A stretch of DNA of 60,631 bases from an uncultured Lysobacteraceae bacterium. GTDB lineage: Bacteria; Pseudomonadota; Gammaproteobacteria; Xanthomonadales; Rhodanobacteraceae. Below the pieces are notes generated by a model. That model saw only the letters and a list, made by a program, of their open reading frames with translations. It did not search any database and was not told where the DNA came from. The translations under genes and the position numbers were made by a program. Positions 39,710 through 47,866 of this stretch are shown in pieces. How positions within the stretch are numbered: position 1 is the first letter of the stretch; the number at the start of each line of letters is the position of its first letter. The DNA lies in NCBI GenBank assembly GCA_946482585.1, contig CAMLSI010000001.1, positions 1 to 60,631 on the forward strand, given 5' to 3'.

Positions 39710-40843
39710 TCAGAACGGCATCAGTTTCAGGTCGAGGCTGCGCTCGGCGAGCCAGCCCGTGGCGAGCAGCGCGATCGCGACCGATCCGGTGCGCAGCAGC
39801 AACGGCCGATACAAGGACGTCTGCCGCAGCCGGTACGCCAGCGGCATCAGCAGCGCCACGACGACGAGCTGGCCGAGTTCGACGCCGAGGTTGAAGCCGA
39901 TCAACGACAGCGCGAGCACGCTGCGCGGCAGTTCGAGGTCGCCCAGCACGCTCGCGAAACCGAAGCCGTGGATCAGCCCGAACGCGAACGCGACGATCCA
40001 GCGCCGCGCGGGCAGGAACGGCACGAGATTGTCGAGCGCGGTGAGCAGAACGGAGAGCGCGATCAGCGCTTCGGTCAGTCGCGCGGGCAGTTGCACGATG
40101 CCGAGCGTGGCGAGGCTCAGGGTCACCGAGTGCGCCACGGTGAAGGCGGTGACGATTTTCAGCACCGACACGACGGCGACGGACAGCCGCGGCACCGGCC
40201 GCCACTCGCGCCGCTCGCGGTCCAGCACGGCCGGAAGCAGCAGGGCGACGAGAAACAGCAGATGGTCGTAGCCGATCGCGATATGGAACACGCCGTCGCC
40301 GACGTACCCCGCGAACGCGCGCCAGCGCGACGCGTTGCCGGTGTCGAAGGTCTGGCGCGCACGCTCGTGCGAGAACACCGCGCTGAGCACCGACGTGCGC
40401 GCGGTCTCGAGCTTGAGCAGGCCGCGATGCTGCGCATCCACGTCGAACAGCGCGCGATAGTCGATCGTCACCGCGTCGGCGTTGCGGCAATCCGCCTGGA
40501 CCGACAGCACGAGATAGGCGCCGTCGCTGTGCCGGTCGATCGCATGGTCGGTCACGCGAAGCGGGCAGGGACGTTCCGCGGACACGAGCAGGCGCGACAT
40601 CGCATAGCGGTCGATCTCGTCGCGGCGCACGCGGAGTTCGCCCCAGTCGATGCGGTCGTCGCGATTGCGGTCGAGATCGAACACGCTGTCGAGGTCGCGC
40701 AGCGCGAGGTCCCAGCGCCCGACGAGGCGATCGGATTCGACACGCAGGCTGAGATAGCCGTCGCTGGGCTTGTGCGCGGACGCGGGTGCACCGCACAGCG
40801 CGAACAGCAGCACGGCGAACGCGATGCGGATCGCCGCGTTCAT
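39710..40843 (-). CDS. HupE/UreJ-family membrane protein with periplasmic EF-hand-bearing domain
   Basis: The 377-residue protein has a signal peptide (MNAAIRIAFAVLLFALCGAPASA) whose predicted cleavage leaves His24 as the new N-terminus (HKPSDGYLSL). The periplasmic part, to about residue 185, contains a canonical EF-hand loop, DRNRDDRIDWGE, at residues 58-69. The C-terminal half has about six or seven helices with the HupE/UreJ_2 signature: IAIGYDHLLFLVALLLP, TVAHSVTLSLATLG and FGLIHGFGFASVLGDL, with conserved His residues in the membrane. The family is suspected to handle metals, but this type is uncharacterised. It is the last gene of a co-oriented cassette and overlaps the TPR gene (ATGA). 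Confidence 0.88.
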   Translation of the reverse strand: MNAAIRIAFAVLLFALCGAPASAHKPSDGYLSLRVESDRLVGRWDLALRDLDSVFDLDRNRDDRIDWGELRVRRDEIDRYAMSRLLVSAERPCPLRVTDHAIDRHSDGAYLVLSVQADCRNADAVTIDYRALFDVDAQHRGLLKLETARTSVLSAVFSHERARQTFDTGNASRWRAFAGYVGDGVFHIAIGYDHLLFLVALLLPAVLDRERREWRPVPRLSVAVVSVLKIVTAFTVAHSVTLSLATLGIVQLPARLTEALIALSVLLTALDNLVPFLPARRWIVAFAFGLIHGFGFASVLGDLELPRSVLALSLIGFNLGVELGQLVVVALLMPLAYRLRQTSLYRPLLLRTGSVAIALLATGWLAERSLDLKLMPF

Positions 40844-42021
40844 CGCGTGCGCATCCCGGCGAGCAGCGGATCGAGGCGAACGTCCTGCAGTCCCGTGTCG
40901 GCGATCCAGCGGGCGATCTCGATCGCGGCCTGCGGGCGGTTCGCCGCGTGCGCGGCTTCGAGCGCGACGCGCGCGTCGAGCGGTTCCTTCTGCACGGACC
41001 AGTTCTGCAGAGCGAGTTCCAGCGCCGCGTCGGGATCCTGGGCGAGCGCGAGGCGGAAGCGCGATTCTTCGCGGCGATGCACGCTGTCGCCGCGTTCGCG
41101 CAGGGCGTCGAAGCGCGCTGCGAGTGTCGCGACACCGGGCTGCGCCGTTTCGACGTCGAGCGCATGATCGGCCTGCACGCGGCGCAGCAGCAGGCCGTCG
41201 ATCGTCGAGTCCGGCGCGATCACTGTCGCCACCTCGGCCGGACGTCCGCGATCGAGCAGAAAATCGGCGTAGGCGGCCAGCGTGTAACTGTCGGTCGGAT
41301 CGATGGCGAGGCTGCGCCGGTATCCGCGTTCGGCGTCGTCGGTGCGTCCGAGGCGCTCGGCGATTTCCGCGAGCAGGGTGGCCGCCCAGGTGCGCACGGC
41401 CGGCGGCTGATCGGCGAGGCCGTTCTGCGCGATCGCGGTGTCGACGGCCGCATACGCCTCGGCGCCGCGACCCGTGAGGGCATCGACGCTTGCGCGGCAG
41501 ATCAGGCCGATCGCCTCGGCGCCGCCGGCAGCGACGCGAGCGCAGCTTTGTGCGGCGCCGGCGAGATCGCCCGTGGCCTGCTGCAGACTGGCGAGATCGA
41601 GCCAGGCCTGCGCAAGCTGCGGTTGCTGTGCGACCGCGCGGATCAGGTCCGCCTTCGCCGCGCCGAAATCGTGACGGTTCTGCCGTATCGCCGCCCGCGC
41701 GAGCAATACGCTTGGCGGCGGCGATTCCTGCTCCCACCACGGCGCGAGCGTCGCCTGCGCCTGGCCCCAGAGGCGCGGATCGGAGGCAGCGCGCGCCGCG
41801 GCGATCTGGGTCTGCGCCAGGCGCAGCGCCACGTCGAGATTCGCCGGATCGCGCGCGTGCCATTGGCGCAGCGCGCGCGCGGCGGCATCGCCGCGCAGGG
41901 CAGTGCGGGGCAGGTATTCGAGCACTTCGGCATCGTGTGCCGGCCTGTAGGGCCCGGCGGCGGCCGTCAGCGCGACCCCGGCCATCAATGCAGCGCCCAG
42001 TATGCGGCGGAGTCGGGTCAT
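40840..42021 (-). CDS. Exported tetratricopeptide-repeat protein
   Basis: The 393-residue protein has a signal peptide (MTRLRRILGAALMAGVALTAAA) and Ala-rich TPR helices throughout, for example RALRQWHARDPANLDVALRL, AVAQQPQLAQAWLDLASLQQ and GYRRSLAIDPTDSYTLAAYA. No enzymatic domain is visible. It overlaps the HupE-like gene by four bases, and a hairpin separates it from the DUF4331 gene before it. TPR proteins next to DUF4331 and HupE genes suggest a partner role in the same envelope system, but the function is unknown. Confidence 0.85.
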   Translation of the reverse strand: MTRLRRILGAALMAGVALTAAAGPYRPAHDAEVLEYLPRTALRGDAAARALRQWHARDPANLDVALRLAQTQIAAARAASDPRLWGQAQATLAPWWEQESPPPSVLLARAAIRQNRHDFGAAKADLIRAVAQQPQLAQAWLDLASLQQATGDLAGAAQSCARVAAGGAEAIGLICRASVDALTGRGAEAYAAVDTAIAQNGLADQPPAVRTWAATLLAEIAERLGRTDDAERGYRRSLAIDPTDSYTLAAYADFLLDRGRPAEVATVIAPDSTIDGLLLRRVQADHALDVETAQPGVATLAARFDALRERGDSVHRREESRFRLALAQDPDAALELALQNWSVQKEPLDARVALEAAHAANRPQAAIEIARWIADTGLQDVRLDPLLAGMRTR

Positions 42022-42067
42022 GAATGCGGACTCACGGGCTAGTGGAAAATGATAGAAGTGACTGGAG

Positions 42068-42090
42068 ACCCTCCCCCTCAGGGGGAGGGT
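42068..42090. other. Strong GC hairpin in the gap between the DUF4331 and TPR genes
   Basis: ACCCTCCCCC and GGGGGAGGGT form a perfect 10-bp stem with a TCA loop. In the direction of the operon (minus strand) no T-run follows, so read-through is likely; the element may stabilise or attenuate the transcript. On the plus strand a GGGTTTTT run follows 13 bases later. Confidence 0.6.
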
Positions 42091-42142
42091 ACGGGTCAGA
42101 ATGGGTTTTTCAGCGACACCCTTCCCGAAGAGCCCGGAGCCA

Positions 42143-43690
42143 TCACGGCGAAACCGGATTCCCCGGCAAACCGTTGCTGCCGTTCGGCGATCCCGCGAGC
42201 GGCGTCGTCAGGTACGGGAACGCGGCGTCGAACTGACTGTCGTCGACGAGCACGCCGTCGGTGTACGGCAGGCTCGCGCTCGCCGGCTTGCCCGCGCCCG
42301 GCGGCAGCAGCGCCCCCATCGCGACGCGCAGTTCGATGTCGACGACGTCGTCGCCGGGGCGGCGGCCGTTCGGGAATCCAGCCGGATCGCATCCCGGATT
42401 GGATAGGGTCAGCGCGCCGTCGACGAAGCATGCGGCGGCGCCGAGGCTGTTCTGCTGGCCCTTCGCGGTCGCCGGCAGGCTCGTATTGAGCCGGACCATT
42501 TCGGCGGGCACGCCGCCGAGCTGGCGATTCACGCCGGTCACGCCGGTCAGGAACGCGGCGATCAGATCGCTGCGCGGAAACACCGTCGGTGCCTGCACGC
42601 CGGCGGAGCCGAACAGGATTTCGAGCAGCGCGGGCAAGGTCGGATTCGTCACGTACGCGGCGAACTGCGCATCGTCCTTGGGTTCGCTCGCGTTGAAGCG
42701 ATCCTTGTCCTTGAGTCCGATGACCACTTCGTTGACGAGCGGCATGCCCAGGCGCGACACCTGGATCATGTTGTTGTTGACGATGACCTGCGCGAGCGGA
42801 TCGCTGCTGACGAGGCGCGAGCGCGGCAGGCTCGCCGTGGTCCAGACGCCGACCACCGGATCGCCGTCGGTGATGCAGCTCGTCGGCAACTCGAGCGCGA
42901 GCGAGGTCACGTTCTTGCCCGCGGTCGCGTTGTAGCCGCCGGAACGGCTGCCGATCACGCGCGCCGCCGGAATGTTCACCAGATCGAAGATCTCGCCGAG
43001 GTTCACGCCGAAGCCTTCGCGGCGCTGGCCGACGAAGACGCGCCCCGGAATCGCGCAGCCCGGAATCGTCACCGGATACACGTGCCGAGCGGCGTAGGTC
43101 GCGTAGTCGGGAATCGACTTGGTGCCGATGTTGTCGAGCGGTTTCGCGAATTCACTCGCGCCGTCGTTCGCATTCTTCAGCAGCGAGCCGACCGCGGTGG
43201 GCCGCGTGCGCGAACCGAGAATCTGCGTCACGGTGTAGATCTCGGCGTCGTTGCGCGCGGACGAGTCCATCGCGTTGACCGGACCTGCGTTGCGCAGCGG
43301 AATCGCGACGCTCTTGTCGCCGACCTGCAGCGCGATGTTCTTCAGGTCATAGCGGAACTTGAAACGGTAGGTCAGGTCCTCGCGCGCGTCGCCGTCGTTA
43401 TCGATGTGGATCTCGTAGATGCCGTCGGGGTCGAGCGTGAAATAGTTCGGCCCGCCGTAGGCGTCCTGCAGCGGCACGTAGTTCGCGATGACGGTGACGA
43501 AGTCGCTGCGGCCCGGCTCGTAGCTGCGGAACACGTACAGATCGGTGCCGTCCATTTTGGGATATTGCGTGATCGTCGGCGCTTCGCGATGGCTCGACGC
43601 CTGAGCGGTCGGTACGGCGCCGGCGAGGCCGGCGATCGCCGTGACGGCCAGTGCGACGGCGGTGTGGCGGAAAGTCCTGTGGCGTTTCAT
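42143..43690 (-). CDS. DUF4331 exported protein
   Basis: The 515-residue protein has a signal peptide (ending VPTAQA). It then has ASSHREAPTITQYPKMDGTD followed by LYVFRSYEPG, the signature N-terminus of DUF4331. Other family segments are FVTVIANYVPLQDAYGGPNY, IYEIHIDNDGDAREDLTYRF and NRQLGGVPAEMVRLNTSLP. The Asp-rich and His residues near the mature N-terminus could bind a metal, but no function is established for the family. It lies after the TonB receptor gene on the same strand (176-base gap) and before the TPR and HupE genes, forming a four-gene cassette. It starts at ATG 43690 with an upstream GAGGAGTGAG region. Confidence 0.9.
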   Translation of the reverse strand: MKRHRTFRHTAVALAVTAIAGLAGAVPTAQASSHREAPTITQYPKMDGTDLYVFRSYEPGRSDFVTVIANYVPLQDAYGGPNYFTLDPDGIYEIHIDNDGDAREDLTYRFKFRYDLKNIALQVGDKSVAIPLRNAGPVNAMDSSARNDAEIYTVTQILGSRTRPTAVGSLLKNANDGASEFAKPLDNIGTKSIPDYATYAARHVYPVTIPGCAIPGRVFVGQRREGFGVNLGEIFDLVNIPAARVIGSRSGGYNATAGKNVTSLALELPTSCITDGDPVVGVWTTASLPRSRLVSSDPLAQVIVNNNMIQVSRLGMPLVNEVVIGLKDKDRFNASEPKDDAQFAAYVTNPTLPALLEILFGSAGVQAPTVFPRSDLIAAFLTGVTGVNRQLGGVPAEMVRLNTSLPATAKGQQNSLGAAACFVDGALTLSNPGCDPAGFPNGRRPGDDVVDIELRVAMGALLPPGAGKPASASLPYTDGVLVDDSQFDAAFPYLTTPLAGSPNGSNGLPGNPVSP

Positions 43691-43866
43691 GTCTCACTCC
43701 TCGTTGAGGATCGTGCGGTGCACTTCGGAAGTTGGAGAACCCGCTGCCGAATCAGGGGCAGCGCCGCAACGGCGGCACGAGGATGTACGGCGTGCCATCG
43801 TCGGCGGATGCAGCCGCGCGCTATTTTTCGATTCGTGCAATACGCGCGTCGGACATCCGGTCACAC

Positions 43867-45927
43867 TCAGAACGCGCCGCGCAAGGACAGACGGAACTGG
43901 CGCGGTTCGACCGGGTGGAAATGGATGTCGTCGACCGGCTGCGTTTCGCCCGGCAGCTGCGACGCGTAGAAATACGTGATGTCGTTGCGGCGGCTGTCGA
44001 ACAGGTTGAGTGCGTCGAGCGACAGCGTGAGATCCTCGCCGAGGCGATAGCTCGCGCGCGCGTTGAACACGGTCGTCGAGCGCGAGCGCGCAGTGCCGTC
44101 TTCCGTCAGCGGCGCCGGCCCCAGATAGCGGCCGCGCAGCGCGGCGGACCAGCGTCCCGTGCCGCTCCAGTGCACGCCGAGCGATGCGGCGCGCTCGATC
44201 GCGTTCGGCACGTGCCGGCCGGCCGGATTCGCCGCGCTGAAACGGGCGTGGGAACGCGCGTAGTCCGCGTCGACGAGCCAGTTCGCCGAGGGCCGGTAGT
44301 ACGCCGACAGTTCGACGCCGTGACGCGTGGCGGGATAGCTGGGCTCGGTCGTGCCGCCGTCGCCGGCGAACACGAGTTCGGAACCGATGTCGAGTCGCCA
44401 GGCCGTCGCCGACAGCGCGAGCGTCTGTGTCGGATGGCTGCGCAGGCCGAGTTCGTAGCCGGTCGTCGGCACCAGCAGACGCTGCGATTCGGCGGGCCGT
44501 TCGGGGGCGTTCGGATCGACGTGCAGGGTGGCGCCGCGTGCGTCGTTGGAATGGAATCCGCGTCCGCCGTTGAGAAACAGTTCGGTGTTGCGCCAGGGAC
44601 CGAAGACGAGGCTGAGCTTGGGGCTCGCGCGGCGATCGCGCGCGCCGCCGGAGTTCGCCGCGATGCTGCTGTCGACGTCGGCGCGGTAGTGGTCGTAGCG
44701 TAGGCCGGCGACGCTGCGGAATCGCGCGTGCCAGCGCGTCGAATAGCTCACGAACGCGCCGGCGGAACGCTCGTCGACGGCATCGTCGCGCACCGTCGCG
44801 AAACGCTGCCGGGCCTGCGTGTGATAGAGGCCCACGGTCCCCACGTCGTCGCAACGCGCGTCGATGCCGGCGGCGAGCTCGTGGCCGATGCGGTTCGTCG
44901 TCCACGTGTGTACATATTTCGCCGTGCCGCCGTAGTAGGTGCGTGCGTCGCGCTGCTCGAACTCGTCGCCGCGGATCGGGTCGCCGAGGAAATACGTGAA
45001 GTTGGAGAACAGTGTCAGGTCGTAGCGCACCGCATAGGTATTGACCAGCAGCCGTCCCGGCCCCAGCGTGCTGTGATAGCGCGCCGATGCGGTGTAGCGC
45101 GACGTGTCGCCGCCGAGGTCCGGATCGATCTGGCCGAAGGGCGCGACCAGTCCTTGCGCCGTCGCGCGCAGCGGAATCTGGTCGGACGCATCCCAGCGGC
45201 TGTCGTAGCCCGCGAACGCGAGCTGCAGACCGCGCGCGGCATCGCCGTTGCGGTAGCGCAGCAGCAGCGACGCCTTGCGCGCATCCTGCGGTTTGCGCCA
45301 AGGGCCGTCGTGGACACCGAGATCGACGGCGCCGAGCCAACTGCCGCCGGCTGCGTCCCCCGATGCCGCGAGCAGGCCGCGGCCGTAGCCATGCTCGCCG
45401 CCCGTGAGGGTGTAGAAATCGCGATCGAGCCTGTCCTTGTAGCGAATGCGCAGCGCGCCGGCGGAGGAAAAATCGCCGTCGTCGGCGTAGTAGGGGCCTT
45501 TGCGGTATTCGATCGAATCGATCAGTTCGGGAATGACGCCGTTGAGATCGTTGTAGCCCTGGCCGTGGCCGTGCGTGCGCAGATTGTTGGGAACGCCGTC
45601 GACGGACGCCGACAGGTCGGTGCCGTGGTCGAGATTGAATCCGCGCAGGAAATATTGATTCGCCTTGCCGTCGCCGCTGTGCTGCGTCGCGATGAGTCCG
45701 GGAACGACCTCGACGACTTCGGCCGGACGCGACAGCGGACGCTGCGCGATCTGCCCGGCCGTGACGACGCCGGCGGACGCCGCGTCGGCTTGCGCCAATG
45801 CGTCAGGGTCGGCCGTTTCCGCGACGTAGATCGTCGCGAGCTGCGTCGCCGGCAGACCGCCGGCCTGCGCGCCCGACGATGCAGCAATCAACGCGGCCGC
45901 AATCCGACATACCTTCCCTCGCTGCAT
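43867..45927 (-). CDS. TonB-dependent outer-membrane receptor
   Basis: The 686-residue protein has a signal peptide. A plug domain follows with RPAEVVEVVPGLIATQHSGD, KANQYFLRGFNLDHGTDLSA, DGVPNNLRTHGHGQGYNDLN and IPELIDSIEYRKGPYYADDG, and then a beta-barrel that ends in LSLRGAF with a terminal Phe, as expected for Bam-inserted barrels. A His-rich GHGQG-type plug segment as seen here is common in receptors of this branch. The substrate is unknown. A metal or metal complex is suggested only by the HupE and DUF4331 neighbours. ATG 45927 has GAGGA upstream. Fur or Zur boxes were looked for and not found. Confidence 0.92.
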   Translation of the reverse strand: MQRGKVCRIAAALIAASSGAQAGGLPATQLATIYVAETADPDALAQADAASAGVVTAGQIAQRPLSRPAEVVEVVPGLIATQHSGDGKANQYFLRGFNLDHGTDLSASVDGVPNNLRTHGHGQGYNDLNGVIPELIDSIEYRKGPYYADDGDFSSAGALRIRYKDRLDRDFYTLTGGEHGYGRGLLAASGDAAGGSWLGAVDLGVHDGPWRKPQDARKASLLLRYRNGDAARGLQLAFAGYDSRWDASDQIPLRATAQGLVAPFGQIDPDLGGDTSRYTASARYHSTLGPGRLLVNTYAVRYDLTLFSNFTYFLGDPIRGDEFEQRDARTYYGGTAKYVHTWTTNRIGHELAAGIDARCDDVGTVGLYHTQARQRFATVRDDAVDERSAGAFVSYSTRWHARFRSVAGLRYDHYRADVDSSIAANSGGARDRRASPKLSLVFGPWRNTELFLNGGRGFHSNDARGATLHVDPNAPERPAESQRLLVPTTGYELGLRSHPTQTLALSATAWRLDIGSELVFAGDGGTTEPSYPATRHGVELSAYYRPSANWLVDADYARSHARFSAANPAGRHVPNAIERAASLGVHWSGTGRWSAALRGRYLGPAPLTEDGTARSRSTTVFNARASYRLGEDLTLSLDALNLFDSRRNDITYFYASQLPGETQPVDDIHFHPVEPRQFRLSLRGAF

Positions 45928-46019
45928 GATCGTGTTCCTCGGCAGGATGGCGAAAGTACGCAGCGACGGTTGCGGCGGATGCACAGGCGCGTCGCTCGTC
46001 GCATTGGGGCAATCGTGAC

Positions 46020-47215
46020 GTGAGCACGAGCCGCTTCGCCGCGTCCGACGACGGGCGCTACATCGTGTTCGTCAGTGCGTCGAACAATCTGTCCGCTGAC
46101 GATCCCGGCGATCGCGCCGATGTGTTCGTGAAAGACGCGCTGACCGGCGAGCTGACCCGCATCACGCGGCGCGCCGACGGCGGCGAACCGAACGGATCGA
46201 GTCACGAGGCCACGATTTCCGGCGACGGACGCTGGATATTCTCCATATCGAATGCGACCGATCTCGTGAGCCCCGCGCCGAGCGGTCTGCACCTTTATCG
46301 CGTCGATCGGATCAGCAGCCTTGTCCAGCAGCTGACCGATACCGGGACGCAAACGCTCTGTGCGTCGGCGCCGTCGTACGACGGCAGCCGCGTCGCGTTC
46401 ACGACCGATGCGAAGCTCGCTGCAGCCGACACCGACCCGGTGGCGGATGCGTGCCTGTGGTCGCAGGACAGCGGCGCGTTCACGCTGCTGAGCGTCGACA
46501 GCGCCGGCCAGCCGCTGCCGGGAGTGGTCGACGCGGTCCTGTCGCACGACGGCCGCTATGTCGTATTCGGCTCGACCGCGACGAACCTTGCCGGCAGCGG
46601 GACCGGCCGCCAGGTATTCCGCCGCGATCGCCTCGCCGCGACGACCATGCGCGTCGCGTCGACGGCATGGTCGAGCGCCTGCGCGATCCGCAGACCGGCG
46701 CGCCGCTCGTCGCTGCGACCGGTGATTCGCGCGAACTCATCGTGATCGCCGAGGATGGCCAGCGCATCGCGTTCACCGATCCCGTCGGGCCACCGAACGC
46801 CCCGTTCACCCGACTGCGCTTGCTCGACCGCTCGGCGGGTCGTGTGTTCACGATCTTCAGCGATGAGGCATTGACCGTGTTCCGCCAGCTGAGCCTCAGC
46901 GCCGACGGTACGGTGCTGGCTTTCACAACCAGCGGGCTGCTGCTGCGGGATCAGGACACCGACTACACCGACGATGTCTACAGCTACCGGCTCGCGGACG
47001 AGACGCTGCGGCTCGAAAGTGTCGACGGCGACGGTGCCCAGGGCCATGGCTCGCGGTTGTCGCCGCGCCCGTCGGCCGATGGCAAGATGCTGACGTTCCA
47101 GGCCATCGGCAGCGGCTGGCGCACGACGCCGCCGGTCTCCGGCGACAGCGACTGGCTGTTCAAGCCGCTCGACGACGCGATCTTCGCGGACCCATTCGAG
47201 GCGCAGGCACGCTGA
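46020..47215 (+). pseudogene. Degraded paralogue of the secreted beta-propeller protein
   Basis: From 46020 the frame reads SRFAASDDGRYIVFVSASNN, DVFVKDALTGELTRITRRAD and RDRLAATTMRVAS, closely matching residues from about 58 to 372 of the intact protein at 37046-39604. At about 46665 the match jumps to another frame, VERLRDPQTGAPLV, and continues to the end with LTFQAIGSGWRTTPPVSGDS and DWLFKPLDDAIFADPFEAQA. About 290-300 residues of the middle are missing, the frame is shifted, and the first 55 or so residues with the signal peptide are absent. It could be read as two short genes, but the match to one parent gene makes a pseudogene the better call. Confidence 0.82.
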
Positions 47216-47227
47216 GCCGGCGCGGCG

Positions 47228-47863
47228 TCACCACGGTAGCGGCTGCTGCTCGGGCAGCGCCGCGTCCAGCAGATCGCGCACCGGCGCGAAGCTGCGCCGG
47301 TGGTGCGCGCACGGCCCCAACCGCGCGAGGCAGTCGAGGTGCTCCGGTGTCGGATAGCCCTTGTGGCGCGCGAAGCCGTAGCCCGGAAACTGCGCGTCGA
47401 GCGCGGTCATGCGGCGATCGCGCGCGACCTTCGCGAGTATCGACGCGGCGCTGATCGAGGGCTCGCTCGCGTCGCCGCCGACCACCGCGCGAGCGGGACA
47501 GCGCAATTGTTTCGGCAGGCGATTGCCGTCGATGAGCGCGAGCCCGGGCGCGAGCGCGAGCGCCGCGAGCGCGCGGCTCATGCCGAGCATCGTCGCCTGG
47601 AAGATGTTCACGCGATCGATCTCGCCGACGTCGATCTCGATCACGCTGAACGCGAGCGCGCGTTCGCGGATGCGCGGCTCGAGCACGTTGCGCCGCGCTT
47701 CGCTGAGATATTTCGAATCGTCGAGCCCGCGGATGGGCCGTGCCGGATCGAGGATGACCGCGGCCACGACGACCGGCCCGGCCAGCGGGCCGCGGCCGGC
47801 TTCGTCGACGCCGGCGACCAGCGTGTCCGGCGGAAGATCGGTGACGGTACGGCGGCGGCGCAT
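47228..47863 (-). CDS. rnhB: Ribonuclease HII
   Basis: The 211-residue enzyme cuts RNA in RNA-DNA hybrids and removes misincorporated ribonucleotides. It has [20 protein letters not shown] with the first catalytic Asp-Glu pair, [23 protein letters not shown] with the third acidic residue, [20 protein letters not shown] and [10 protein letters not shown]. It starts at ATG 47863, three bases after the stop of the LTA-synthase-like gene. In related genomes rnhB directly follows lpxB; here one gene intervenes. Confidence 0.95.
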   Translation of the reverse strand: MRRRRTVTDLPPDTLVAGVDEAGRGPLAGPVVVAAVILDPARPIRGLDDSKYLSEARRNVLEPRIRERALAFSVIEIDVGEIDRVNIFQATMLGMSRALAALALAPGLALIDGNRLPKQLRCPARAVVGGDASEPSISAASILAKVARDRRMTALDAQFPGYGFARHKGYPTPEHLDCLARLGPCAHHRRSFAPVRDLLDAALPEQQPLPW

Positions 47864-47866
47864 GCA

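Noticed and set aside
45928..46019. A Fur or Zur box upstream of the TonB receptor gene
   Set aside because: No 19-bp AT-rich palindrome of that kind is present in the gap, so metal control could not be supported.
47228..47863. Absence of dnaE after rnhB as a sign of a rearrangement
   Set aside because: Order beyond rnhB varies among related genomes, and the neighbour here is a normal convergent remnant, so no rearrangement can be claimed.
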